This document shows, piece after piece, positions 49,927-58,643 of a stretch of DNA of 64,000 nucleotides (its first letter is position 1; every line of letters starts with the position of its first letter). The notes beneath the pieces were generated by a model. That model made no database searches. It saw only the letters and a list, made by a program, of their open reading frames with translations, and was not told where the DNA came from. A program made the position numbers and the translations under genes. Source of the DNA: Streptomyces spinosisporus (GTDB taxonomy: Bacteria > Actinomycetota > Actinomycetes > Streptomycetales > Streptomycetaceae); assembly GCF_022698145.1 (NCBI RefSeq), contig NZ_JALDAX010000006.1, positions 248,001-312,000 of the forward strand. Direction: 5' to 3'.

Positions 49927-51459
49927 ATGTCAGACGTTCCGGTCCTGGTCAATACCGCCGTGGCGATCGTCGCCACGGTCGTACTGATCGTCAGATTCCG
50001 CGTGAACCCGGTGATCTCCCTCGTGTTGGGCTCCCTCTACCTGGGGCTCACGACCAAACTCGGCCTCGACAAGACCGTCCAGACCATCACCAAGGGTTTC
50101 GGCGACATCATGGCCGAGGTGGGTCTGCTGATCGCCTTCGGCGTCCTGATGGGCGCGATACTCCAGGAAATGGGCACGATCGAGCAGTTGGTCCACCGGC
50201 TGATCGGGCTGTTCGGACCCAAGCGCCTGCCGTACTCGTTGTCCCTGACCATCGGCACTCTGCTGCAGTCCATCTACCTGGACGTCCTGCTGGTGATCTC
50301 CGCACCGCTCGCCCGCTCCGCCTCCCGCCGCATCGGTCCGCTCGGCACTCCCCGCATGGCCGTCGCCATGGCCATCGGCCTGGAGTGCGGCATCGTCCTG
50401 GTCGTCCCCGGCGTCGGAGCGCTGGCCCTGGCGGCCCTGCTGCACGTGCCGCTGGGCACGATGCTGCTGTGGGGCCTCGTACTGATCATCCCCACCATCC
50501 TGATCTCCGTGGCCCTGATGACCTTCCTGTTCCGCAAGGGCCTCTGGAACGTGGCCACCGACGAGGCCGCTCAGACGCACACCGCACACATCGAGGCCGG
50601 TGATGCCGGAACGAGCGTTGAGGCCGCCTCGTCCGAGCAGCGGCACTCGTCGGTGCCGCACACCTCCGAGCACGCCGCGGCCACGACCAGCACCACGAAC
50701 GGGCCGGACGCCAACGGAGCGGACACGCCCGGCGCGACCGCCACCGCGACGCTCGACACCCCCGCCGACGGCGATCGGCAGAACACGGACCCGTCGCAGT
50801 CCGCCTCCGAGGCCCCGCATCTGCTGCTGAGCTTCGCCCCGCTCCTGCTCGCCCTGCTGATGATCGCGACCGGCGCCATCGCGGATGCCGCGGACCTCCA
50901 CAACCGTGTGCTCGCCTTCCTCGCGGACCCGGTGGTCGCTCTCCTCGTCGGCCTGGTCGGCACCGTGGTCGTCGGCCGGATCCGCATGGGACGCAAGCGC
51001 GTCGAGGACGCGATCGCCCGCGGGTTCAAGGACAGCGGCCAGATCCTCATCCTCACCGCCGTCGGCGGATCGCTGGCCGCCGTGGTCGCGGCCGGGGGCC
51101 TCGGCGACATCCTGCGCGGCTACTTCGGCGCCGAGTCCTTCGCTCCCCTGCTGCTGGTCTGGGCGATCGCCGCGGTCCTGCACATCGCGGTCGGCTCGGT
51201 CACCATCTCCGCCATCACCGCCGCCGGAATCCTCGCGCCGCTCGCCCCGAGCCTGGGCATCGACCCCGTGCTCATCGCTCTCGCGGCCGGCACCGGCTCG
51301 CTGTTCGCCGTGCACGTCACCAGCAACACGTTCTGGCTGCTGCAGTCACTGATGGGGCAGACCACCCGCGGCACCCTCAAGACCTGCACGATGGGCGTGT
51401 CCCTGGCCTCGGTCGTGGCCATCATCCTGCTGCAGCCGATCAGCCTGCTGTTCTTCTGA
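49927..51459 (+). CDS. GntP family permease (gluconate:H+ symporter type) with large central insert
   Basis: Integral membrane permease (510 aa) of the GntP family. The usual helices start NPVISLVLGSLYLGL, the conserved FGVLMGAILQEMG and HVTSNTFWLLQSLMGQTT near the C-terminus. Typical members are about 440-460 aa; this one has a hydrophilic Thr/Ser/Ala-rich insert of roughly 85 residues (about 205-290) between the two transmembrane halves. It probably imports a sugar acid or hydroxy acid. ATG at 49927 follows AAGGAGC. Confidence 0.9.
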   Translation: MSDVPVLVNTAVAIVATVVLIVRFRVNPVISLVLGSLYLGLTTKLGLDKTVQTITKGFGDIMAEVGLLIAFGVLMGAILQEMGTIEQLVHRLIGLFGPKRLPYSLSLTIGTLLQSIYLDVLLVISAPLARSASRRIGPLGTPRMAVAMAIGLECGIVLVVPGVGALALAALLHVPLGTMLLWGLVLIIPTILISVALMTFLFRKGLWNVATDEAAQTHTAHIEAGDAGTSVEAASSEQRHSSVPHTSEHAAATTSTTNGPDANGADTPGATATATLDTPADGDRQNTDPSQSASEAPHLLLSFAPLLLALLMIATGAIADAADLHNRVLAFLADPVVALLVGLVGTVVVGRIRMGRKRVEDAIARGFKDSGQILILTAVGGSLAAVVAAGGLGDILRGYFGAESFAPLLLVWAIAAVLHIAVGSVTISAITAAGILAPLAPSLGIDPVLIALAAGTGSLFAVHVTSNTFWLLQSLMGQTTRGTLKTCTMGVSLASVVAIILLQPISLLFF

Positions 51460-51469
51460 CCGCGGTCAT

Positions 51470-51504
51470 CGAACCGGTCCGACGGCGGTCGTCGGACCGG
51501 TTCG
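51470..51504. terminator. Terminator between convergent genes
   Basis: A 15-bp perfect stem (51470-51484 with 51490-51504, 5-nt loop) follows the GntP stop by 10 nt and faces the end of the LLM oxidoreductase gene. Confidence 0.8.
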
Positions 51505-51596
51505 TTCAGCGTTCACCTGCGCAGGGGCACGGTCTCCTGCTGAGGCGGACGTGGCCCGGATGACGTGGCGCGCTGGCCCGCGAGCCGCGTCGGTCG

Positions 51597-52460
51597 TCAG
51601 GCGATCGCCGCCGCCAGCAGTTCGATCTGTTCCAGCCCCGAACCGGTGGGGACGAAGATGAGTTCGTCGCAGCCGCTCTCCTTGAACGCGGAGACATACG
51701 ACTTGACCATGTCGGGGCTCACCGCCGCGCCCGCGGCCACCTGTCCCGCGACGTCGCCGAGGAAGCCGTAGTAGTCGAGGAGGTAGCCGTCGGCCTGTGC
51801 GCGGGCGTCGGGGCCGAGTCCGAAGTAGGCCAGTGACAGCTTGCGGGGGCTGCCCGGGCGCCCGGCCTCCCGCCACGCGGCGTCCACGCCGACCGCCGCC
51901 TCGGCGAACATCTCCGGTGTGCCGCCGCCCATGATCCAGCCGTCGCCGAACTCCGCCACGCGCCGGAAACTGGCCGCGGTCCCACCGCCCAGGATCAGCT
52001 CGGGGCCGCCGTCGCGCACGGTCCTCGGCCCGATCCCGCCGGCGAATCCACGCTCCTCCCCCGACCAGACGCGCTTCATCTCCCGCAGCTGTTCCTCGAA
52101 GCGGCGCCCTCGGCCCTTGGTGGACAGCCCGCTCGCGGCGAAGTCGTCGTCGCGGCCACCGAGCCCCGCGCCCAGCACGAAGCGTCCGCCGGAGATGCGT
52201 TCGAGGGACGCCGCCTGCTTGGCCAGCAGGACGGCGTTCTCGTACAGCGGGGCGAGGAGCACGCTCGTCGTCAGCCGGATTCTGCTGGTGACGGCGGCGG
52301 CAGCGGTGAGAGCGATCAGCTCCTCGTAACCCTGGTACACGAGGCGGCCGATCGTGCCCAGGGTGCTGAACCCCGCCCCCTCGGCCTGGCGGGCCCAGTC
52401 CAGCAGCCTCTGCGGTTCGGTACCGGGAACTGTATTGGGAAGGCCGATTCCGATGTCCAT
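51597..52460 (-). CDS. LLM class F420-dependent oxidoreductase
   Basis: Luciferase-like TIM-barrel flavin/F420 enzyme (287 aa). It starts MDIGIGLPNTVPG, with EGAGFSTLGTIGRLVY, RIRLTTSVLLAPLYENAVLLAKQAASLERISGGRFVLGAG and a C-terminal KESGCDELIFVPTG. The family in actinobacteria uses F420 (or FMN) to reduce or oxidise varied substrates. The substrate is unknown and the gene is not obviously linked to its neighbours. Confidence 0.88.
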   Translation of the reverse strand: MDIGIGLPNTVPGTEPQRLLDWARQAEGAGFSTLGTIGRLVYQGYEELIALTAAAAVTSRIRLTTSVLLAPLYENAVLLAKQAASLERISGGRFVLGAGLGGRDDDFAASGLSTKGRGRRFEEQLREMKRVWSGEERGFAGGIGPRTVRDGGPELILGGGTAASFRRVAEFGDGWIMGGGTPEMFAEAAVGVDAAWREAGRPGSPRKLSLAYFGLGPDARAQADGYLLDYYGFLGDVAGQVAAGAAVSPDMVKSYVSAFKESGCDELIFVPTGSGLEQIELLAAAIA

Positions 52461-52520
52461 CGTTCCTCCGGTCGTAGGCGACTCACGTCGTGACGCACTC
52501 CGTGCCCATCATGCGCACAC

Positions 52521-53561
52521 CTACCGCACCCGCGGGTGGCGGTCGTCGGGTGCCGGCTTGCCGGGTAGGAACAGGGGCGCCTCGCCGTCGGCGGCCGTGG
52601 CGGGTGCGTCGGTCAGTCGCATGCGCTCGCGCAGGCGGCCGTAGAAGTTGGCGGGGTTCAGTCTGACCAGGCGCAGGGGCTGCGGTGCCGCGGTCACCCC
52701 GATCCAGTCCCCGGGGTCGAGGATGCCCCGTGGCTGCCCGTCGACGCTCACCGCGGCGCGCCCGGAGTGCGGCAGCACGCGAAGGACGACCGGCTCGTCC
52801 GCGTTCGCGATCACCGTGCGGTTGAAGGCCATGTGCGCGGCGACGGGGGTGAAGATCACCGCTCGCATACGGGGTGACAGCACCGGTCCGCCCGCGGCGA
52901 AGCTGTAGGCGGTCGAACCGGTCGGGGTGGCGACGATGACGCCGTCGGCCGAGTACGAGGCCAGCAGCCGGCCCGCGATGTAGACGCCCAGGGCGACCTG
53001 GTGGTCCCGCGCCAGCTTCTCCACGACGATGTCGTTCAGGGCGGTGACGTCCAGCGCGATGCCCCAGCCGTCGTCCTGGGTGGGATCGGGCTGCGGGGGT
53101 GGCGGCGGAAGGGCGGGCCCGCGGCCGTAGCAGAGGAACTGCTCCAGGTCGGTGGGGAGCTCCAGCAGTTTCGACGCCCGCATGGTGAGCGTCATGCGCT
53201 CCTCGCACTCGGACCGCCCCGCGTGCACGGCGTCCAGTGCCTGCTCGACCTCGGTCACGGCGGTCTCGGTCAGGAAGCCGACCTTGCCCAGGTCGACGCC
53301 GAGCACCTTGATGTTCTTCTTCGCGGCGATCCGGGCGCCGCGCAGGAAGGTGCCGTCTCCGCCGAGGGTCACGATGAGGTCGGGGCTGCCCGCGGCCCGC
53401 ACCTCGTCGCGCCCGCTGCGGCGGCTCCCCTGGCCCTGCCAGACGTCGATGTCGAAGCAGCCGATGCCCTGCCGTGCGCACCACCGGCGCACGGTCTCCC
53501 CTCCGGACACCGCCTCGGGGCGGCCTCCGTGCACGACGAGTCCCAACCGGCTGATCGGCAT
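52521..53561 (-). CDS. NAD kinase, divergent second-type paralogue
   Basis: ATP-NAD kinase (346 aa) making NADP. The active-site motif GGDGTF is at residues 67-72 (Asp69) and the glycine-rich TPTGSTAYSFAAGGP follows, with LNDIVVEK in place of the usual NE/ND segment. ATG at 53561 lies 5 nt behind GGGAGA. It is about 40-50 residues longer than typical bacterial NadK. The extra length includes a proline-rich loop (PPPPPPQPDP) before the NAD-binding core and a C-terminal tail. It is likely an accessory enzyme to a main NadK elsewhere. Confidence 0.87.
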   Translation of the reverse strand: MPISRLGLVVHGGRPEAVSGGETVRRWCARQGIGCFDIDVWQGQGSRRSGRDEVRAAGSPDLIVTLGGDGTFLRGARIAAKKNIKVLGVDLGKVGFLTETAVTEVEQALDAVHAGRSECEERMTLTMRASKLLELPTDLEQFLCYGRGPALPPPPPQPDPTQDDGWGIALDVTALNDIVVEKLARDHQVALGVYIAGRLLASYSADGVIVATPTGSTAYSFAAGGPVLSPRMRAVIFTPVAAHMAFNRTVIANADEPVVLRVLPHSGRAAVSVDGQPRGILDPGDWIGVTAAPQPLRLVRLNPANFYGRLRERMRLTDAPATAADGEAPLFLPGKPAPDDRHPRVR

Positions 53562-53706
53562 GTCATCTCCCACGCTGCCGTCGGGTCTGCGGGCTGTACG
53601 CCATCGTCACAGCATTCCGGGAGCGGTGCCACGGGGCATCGCGGGCCGGTGTGCTGTGGGTGGGGCGGCCCGGACAGAGGCGGCCGGACGGCCGGGGTGG
53701 GTGGGG

Positions 53707-54651
53707 TCACCCGGCCTTGACGAGTGGCGCGTCCCGGGTGAACTGCCGGAATCCGACGCTGTAGTACAGCCCGCGGGCCGCGGGGTGCCCGGGCGAGCCC
53801 AGGCAGGCGACGGTCATGTGCCGGGCCCCGGCGTCCCGGGCCAGACGCATCCCGTGCAGCAGCATCGCCCGGCCCAACCCGAGGCGCCGGTAGTCCGGGT
53901 GGGTTCCGACGGGCTCGAATTCCGCGGTCCTGTTGTCCTCGTCCAGCCACATGATCGTCGACGCGGCCATGGTGCCGTTCGGCGCCTCCACCAGGACGTG
54001 GAGGTCGCCGCGGTAGGGCGGTGTGCGTCGTACGCCCTCGTAGGACTCGGCCGTGTACCCCGTGGGTGCCCAGGCGTCCACATGGGCCTGGACCGCGGCC
54101 CGGGGTCCGGCCTCCTTTGCGGTACGGAACCGGAATCCCTCCGGAAGCTTCGGTTGTTCCAGGTCGGTGAGGTCGCGGTGGTTGAGCTGGGTCCAGGAGC
54201 CGGTGGCGCCGAGCGAGGACGGATCGGTCTCGTAGCCGTGCGCCGCCCAGCGTTCGAGGGCGGACTCGTCGGCGGCCTGCGCCATCACCGTGCGGCGGAC
54301 GCCGGCCGCCACGCCGTCGTACCACTCGATCACCTCGTCCAGCAGCCCGCTGTGGCCGGGATGGATCTGGTGGGCCAGATAGGCGCTGGTCACGTCCTTC
54401 ACCGAACCGTCGTTGCGCCGTATCCGCCGCGGCAGAGTCGCCCAGCCCCAGGCCACCAACTCGCCGCCGGAGAACCACAGTCGGCGCCGCCAGCTCCCGC
54501 CGTCGCTCGCCTGCCCCTTGCCCCAGATCCAGGCCAGCTCGCCCACCGACGCGTCGCTGTTCACCAGGTCGGGCCGGACGGCCGTCACGTGCCGGGCAAG
54601 GCCCTGCATGAGCTGTACATCGGCAGCGGTCACGCGCCCGGAGTCATCCAT
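53707..54651 (-). CDS. GNAT family N-acetyltransferase
   Basis: Probable acyltransferase (314 aa) with two GNAT-like halves. The C-terminal one is complete: AEFEPVGTHPDYRRLGLGRAMLLHGMRLARDAGARHM with the Q/RxxGxG/A acetyl-CoA loop, then PAARGLYYSVGFRQF. ATG at 54651 gives a sensible N-terminus, although no good ribosome site precedes it. The substrate is unknown. It is divergent from a small hydrophobic protein gene. Confidence 0.83.
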   Translation of the reverse strand: MDDSGRVTAADVQLMQGLARHVTAVRPDLVNSDASVGELAWIWGKGQASDGGSWRRRLWFSGGELVAWGWATLPRRIRRNDGSVKDVTSAYLAHQIHPGHSGLLDEVIEWYDGVAAGVRRTVMAQAADESALERWAAHGYETDPSSLGATGSWTQLNHRDLTDLEQPKLPEGFRFRTAKEAGPRAAVQAHVDAWAPTGYTAESYEGVRRTPPYRGDLHVLVEAPNGTMAASTIMWLDEDNRTAEFEPVGTHPDYRRLGLGRAMLLHGMRLARDAGARHMTVACLGSPGHPAARGLYYSVGFRQFTRDAPLVKAG

Positions 54652-54845
54652 GGTGGGCCACTGTGCCAGGACGGCGCGAAGCGCTCGAACCGTTTTCCGG
54701 CCCCTTCCGCGCAGCCCGGCAGGCCGCTGTCCGAACGACCGCGAAACAATCTCGAATTCCCGGAAACTCCCCCGAGAAACAGCCGGAATTCCGTGCGTGA
54801 GGCGCATTCGCCGGGGCACTAGATGCGGCGGAGGTGGAATAAACA

Positions 54846-55016
54846 ATGTTGCCCTTGCTTCTCGTTCTACTGCTTGCCCTGGTCCTTTTTGGTGCTGGTT
54901 TCGCACTCAAGGCACTGTGGTGGATTGCGGTCATCGTTCTCGTGGTGTGGCTGCTGGGATTCGTGGTCAGGCCCGCCGGGCACGGTGGCCGGAAGAGCCG
55001 TTGGTATCGCTGGTAG
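54846..55016 (+). CDS. Small hydrophobic membrane protein (56 aa)
   Basis: Fifty-six residues: two hydrophobic helices (about 2-21 and 24-41) separated by a single Lys, then a short basic tail ending KSRWYRW. It is a conserved-looking Streptomyces small protein type (lmo0937/DUF5670-like); no function is known. GGAGGTGG lies about 9 nt before the ATG. Codon choice (CTT, GTT, TTT) is less GC-biased than in the neighbours. A strong terminator follows 23 nt after the stop, supporting a monocistronic gene. Confidence 0.75.
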   Translation: MLPLLLVLLLALVLFGAGFALKALWWIAVIVLVVWLLGFVVRPAGHGGRKSRWYRW

Positions 55017-55039
55017 AGCCGATACCGACAGCGGCGAGT

Positions 55040-55078
55040 GAGCGGGTCCCGCGGGCGCTGAGCCCGCGGGACCCGCTC
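55040..55078 (+). terminator. Terminator behind the small hydrophobic protein gene
   Basis: A 17-bp perfect GC-rich stem (55040-55056 with 55062-55078) with a 5-nt loop. Confidence 0.82.
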
Positions 55079-55128
55079 GTGCGTGTCCGCGCGACACTGG
55101 AGACCGGCCCCGCGCCGTGCGGTGACGC

Positions 55129-55154
55129 GACCGACCAGGAGGACCGACCAGGAG
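55129..55154. repeat. 13-bp tandem duplication that doubles the ribosome site
   Basis: GACCGACCAGGAG occurs twice head to tail before the MpaB-like gene. The second copy joins GAAGG to form the working ribosome site; the first leaves a spare AGGAGG 13 nt further upstream. Confidence 0.85.
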
Positions 55155-55169
55155 GAAGGCCCCGCGTAG

Positions 55170-56057
55170 ATGAGACTCATACGATCCGGCGGACCCGACC
55201 TGCGACAGCAGCTGGGCAAAGGCCTGTTCGCCCGTGTCGCCGGCCCCGACGGCCCCCGCAACCGCGCCCGTATCCATGGCGCCCCGGGCCCGCGCTGGTT
55301 CGGACCGGAACGCCCGATACGCCGGGTGCACGGCGACGCCTCGATGTTCATCGGCGGACTGTCCGCCCTGCTGCTGCAGTCCCTCCACCCGCTCGCCATG
55401 GCGGCGGTGGCGGGCCACTCCGGGTATCGCGGAGATCCCTGGGGCCGGTTGCAGCGCACCAGCACCTTCCTGGCCACGACCACCTTCGGCACTGAAGCAC
55501 ACGCACAGCAGGCCTGTGCGCAGGTCCGGGCCGTGCACGAGCGGATCCGCGGGGTCACCGTCGACGGCGACGCCTATCACGCCGCCGATCCCCATCTGCT
55601 CGCCTGGGTGCATGCCGCCGAGATCGACAGCTTTCTACGGGCGCATCAGCGCTACGGCACGCAGCCCCTCTCCGAGGAGGGCTGCGACGCATACGTCGCC
55701 GACACGGCCCGCGTCGCCACCGAGCTCGGCGTACTCGATCCGCCGCGCAACCGCGCGGAGCTGGCGCGGCTGCTCGCCGACTACCGTCCGGAGCTGCGGG
55801 CCTCGGCGCAGGCGCGGGACGCCGCACGCTTCCTGCTCCTGAATCCGCCCGTACCGGCGGCGGCCCGGCTCCCCTACGCCGTCCTGGCCGCCAACGCCGT
55901 CTCCCTGCTGCCGTCCTGGGCCGCCCGGGAGCTGAACCTGCCACGGCTGCCGATCCTGGACGAGTGGTGCGTACGACCTCTGGGAGTGGCCGTCACCTCC
56001 GCGGTGCGCTGGGCAATGGCACCTCTTCGTCCGGCGACGGTCTCAAGTGGGGGCTGA
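55170..56057 (+). CDS. Oxygenase MpaB family protein (DUF2236)
   Basis: Probable heme-dependent oxygenase-like protein (295 aa) of the MpaB/rubber-oxygenase (Lcp) related DUF2236 family. Typical segments are HGDASMFIGGLSALLLQSLHPLAMAAVAGHSGYRGDPWGRLQRTSTFLATTTFG, with the conserved histidine region, and LLAWVHAAEIDSFLRAHQRYG. ATG at 55170. The substrate is unknown. Its stop codon starts a 28-bp tandem duplication. Confidence 0.85.
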   Translation: MRLIRSGGPDLRQQLGKGLFARVAGPDGPRNRARIHGAPGPRWFGPERPIRRVHGDASMFIGGLSALLLQSLHPLAMAAVAGHSGYRGDPWGRLQRTSTFLATTTFGTEAHAQQACAQVRAVHERIRGVTVDGDAYHAADPHLLAWVHAAEIDSFLRAHQRYGTQPLSEEGCDAYVADTARVATELGVLDPPRNRAELARLLADYRPELRASAQARDAARFLLLNPPVPAAARLPYAVLAANAVSLLPSWAARELNLPRLPILDEWCVRPLGVAVTSAVRWAMAPLRPATVSSGG

Positions 56058-56110
56058 ACGGCTTCGGTCGTCACGGGGGCAGTGAACGGCTTCGGTCGTC
56101 ACGGCGGCAG
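56055..56110. repeat. 28-bp tandem duplication starting at the MpaB stop codon
   Basis: Two 28-bp units (56055-56082, 56083-56110) differ at one base, and the first begins exactly with the TGA stop. GGCTGAACGG (56052-56061) also pairs with CCGTTCAGCC (56122-56131), forming a long-loop hairpin between convergent genes. Confidence 0.92.
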
Positions 56111-56125
56111 AGTCCGAACCCCCGT

Positions 56126-56620
56126 TCAGCCGCCCAGCCCGTGCGGCGGTTCGTCGAAGAGCGCGAGGCGGGCCGTGATGCGTTTACCCACGGGCTCACG
56201 CCGCGCCTCGAAGTCGCGCACCACCGCCATGACGATCTCCAGGCCGTGCTGCCCGATCCGTCCGGCGTCGGCGGCGCGGGCCCAGGGAAGCGCCGGATCG
56301 GTGTCCCACACCTCTATCTCCACCGTGGCGCCGTCGATGTGCAGATGCAGCAGCGCCGGTCCGGGCGCGTACTTCAGCGCGTTGGTGATCAGCTCGCTGA
56401 CCACCAGCTGGGCCAGGTCCACCGCGCGGGACGCCACCGGCAGCCCCCACTCGGCCCGGGCCCGCGTCAGGAACTTCACCGTCTCGTTGCGCGCGTCGGC
56501 GATACAGCCGTGCGCCCCGTCGAGGGCGATGGTCACATCCGCTGGCGCGGCATCCGGCATGTGGAGACACTCCTCGGGCGGCACAGGCTCCCTGCCGATC
56601 ATCTGCAGTACCCCGTTCAT
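56126..56620 (-). CDS. ATP-binding protein, anti-sigma-factor (RsbW/SpoIIAB) type
   Basis: Small GHKL-type ATPase (164 aa). N box VSELITNALKYAPG, G1-like WDTDPALP and G2 IGQHGLEIVMAVVRDF are as in Streptomyces HATPase_c_2 regulatory kinases. It probably phosphorylates an anti-sigma antagonist or binds a sigma factor. ATG at 56620 gives a plausible N-terminus with a weak ribosome site. The divergent neighbour is a SpoIIE-type phosphatase, which would make the opposing enzyme. Confidence 0.87.
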   Translation of the reverse strand: MNGVLQMIGREPVPPEECLHMPDAAPADVTIALDGAHGCIADARNETVKFLTRARAEWGLPVASRAVDLAQLVVSELITNALKYAPGPALLHLHIDGATVEIEVWDTDPALPWARAADAGRIGQHGLEIVMAVVRDFEARREPVGKRITARLALFDEPPHGLGG

Positions 56621-56864
56621 GGGCGCGCGGCTACCCCGCAATATCCGCGGTACTCCTGAGCCACAGGAAAATGTATGCGCCGTCACACGCGGGCTGGGCC
56701 GCGCGGGTCGGGTGTGACCTCTGCGTACGTCCCCGGACCGACTGCAGACGGGCGTCTCGACGCACCACCATGACGTTTCAGCCGCCCGGAGGGGCACATA
56801 TGAAAGGGCACGAGGATGTGTGCGGCGGGAACGGGCAGCGGCCGATCGGCAGGGAGGCGAGACG

Positions 56865-58643
56865 ATGGCAGGGCGGAAGGACGCGCAGAGCACGCGGAAG
56901 CACCCTGCGGGCACAGTCTCCGGCGACCTCACGAGTGCTCTGGAGGCCATCAGGGCCGGTGCCTACGTCGTGGACGAGGAAGGCTGCATCATCGCGGCCA
57001 ACAGCAGCGCCGAACGGCTCCTGGCCCGTTCCGTCGAGCAGCTCGTCGGCCAGGACGCACACGACCTGCTGCACCGCGGGCCGCACGGCCGCCCGCTGCC
57101 GAGGACCCAGTGCACGATGCGCCAGGCCTTCCACGCCGGGCACACGGCGCAGTCCGACGAGGACTACTTCGCCCGCGCAGACGGCTCGCTGCTGCGCATC
57201 TCCTGGCTGCTCACCCCGTACGCCTTCGGCGACATCAGCGCCACGCTGGTCGTCTTCCACGGCGCAGAGCCCGACAAGGACGACGGCCCGCGGCCGGAGC
57301 CGGTGACCGGGACCCTCAACGAACTGGAACGGCTGACGCTGCTCGCCGAGACCACCACCCAGCTGACCTCCACCCTCGACGTCGACGAGGCGCTGCGCCG
57401 GCTGGTGGCCCTGCTGGTGCCCAGGCTGGCGGACTGGGTGGTCATCGACCTGATCACCGACCTCGACGAGGTGTGGCGCGCCGTCGTGGTCCACGCCGAG
57501 GACGGCGTCCTGGTGCACCGCGACGATCTGCAGGGCCCCATGCCGCCGGTCCCGCAGACCTCGCAGATGCCCCTGTCCAGGGCCCTGCGCGGCGTCGCCG
57601 CGACCCTGGCCGGGCCGCAGACCTACGAAGGGGTGCCGGACTCCGGGATCGCGGTCGAGCAGCGCCAGCTGTTCGAGGCCACCAAGATGCACTCCGTCGC
57701 CATCGCCCCCATCCGCAGCACGCGTGAGGTACTGGGCGCGCTGACCGCGGGCCGCTCCGAGAACCCGGTGGCCTTCCACCCCGCGGACCTGCCCCTGATC
57801 GAGGACATCGCGCGCCGCGCCGGACTCGCCCTGGACAACGCCCGGCTCTACCAGCGCCAGCGCAAGGTCGCCGAGACCATGCAGAACCATCTGCTGCCCC
57901 AGATGCCGGGCGTCCCGGGCCTGCAGATGACCGCCCGCTATCTGCCCGCACCGCACGCCTCCCAGGTCGGCGGAGACTGGTACGACGCCTTCCCCCTGGC
58001 CGACGGGTCCACCGCGCTGGCCATCGGGGACGTGGTCGGCCATGACCTGGAGGCCGCGGCGGGGATGGCGCAGGTGCGCAACATGCTCCGCGCCTACGCC
58101 TGGGCCCAGGAGGAGCCGACCGGCAGGATCGTGGAGCGGCTCGACGAGGCGGTCCAGCACATCACCGACGTCGACATGGCCACCATGATCTTCGCCCGGA
58201 TCGAGGCGATGGACGACGGCACCTGGCAGCTGACCTGGACCAACGCGGGTCATCCTCCGCCGCTGCTGATCAGCCGCGACGGTCTGGCGGACTATCTCAC
58301 CGACGGTCACGGCATCCTGCTGGGCACCGGCGCCGGACGGCAGCGTACCGACGCCACGGCCTCCCTCGCGCCCGGATCCACCCTGGTGCTGTACACCGAC
58401 GGTCTCATCGAGGACCCGGGCCTCACCCTGGACGTGGGCCTGGAGCGGCTGCGGCGGCATGCCGCCGCTCTCGTCCACCGTCCCCTGACCTCCTTCACCG
58501 ACCAGCTCCTGAACCGCGTCCGCCCCGCACGCAACGACGACGACGTCGCGCTTCTCGCCCTGCGCACCCCTCACCGGGGCCGGAATCCGGGGGGCCCGCG
58601 CGCAGGCGGTGAGCGATGCCGCGCGTTACTGTTCCCGGCGTGA
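56865..58643 (+). CDS. PAS-GAF-SpoIIE serine phosphatase
   Basis: Multidomain PP2C-type phosphatase (592 aa). PAS domain is at about 25-130 (AGAYVVDEEGCIIAANSSAERLL), GAF at about 155-335, and SpoIIE/RsbU phosphatase at about 350-575 with metal sites GGDWYDAF and VVGHDLEAA and the DDDVALL end. It should dephosphorylate an anti-sigma antagonist in response to a signal sensed by PAS/GAF. ATG at 56865 follows GGGAGGCGA. Its end overlaps the TetR gene start by 28 nt. Confidence 0.92.
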   Translation: MAGRKDAQSTRKHPAGTVSGDLTSALEAIRAGAYVVDEEGCIIAANSSAERLLARSVEQLVGQDAHDLLHRGPHGRPLPRTQCTMRQAFHAGHTAQSDEDYFARADGSLLRISWLLTPYAFGDISATLVVFHGAEPDKDDGPRPEPVTGTLNELERLTLLAETTTQLTSTLDVDEALRRLVALLVPRLADWVVIDLITDLDEVWRAVVVHAEDGVLVHRDDLQGPMPPVPQTSQMPLSRALRGVAATLAGPQTYEGVPDSGIAVEQRQLFEATKMHSVAIAPIRSTREVLGALTAGRSENPVAFHPADLPLIEDIARRAGLALDNARLYQRQRKVAETMQNHLLPQMPGVPGLQMTARYLPAPHASQVGGDWYDAFPLADGSTALAIGDVVGHDLEAAAGMAQVRNMLRAYAWAQEEPTGRIVERLDEAVQHITDVDMATMIFARIEAMDDGTWQLTWTNAGHPPPLLISRDGLADYLTDGHGILLGTGAGRQRTDATASLAPGSTLVLYTDGLIEDPGLTLDVGLERLRRHAAALVHRPLTSFTDQLLNRVRPARNDDDVALLALRTPHRGRNPGGPRAGGERCRALLFPA

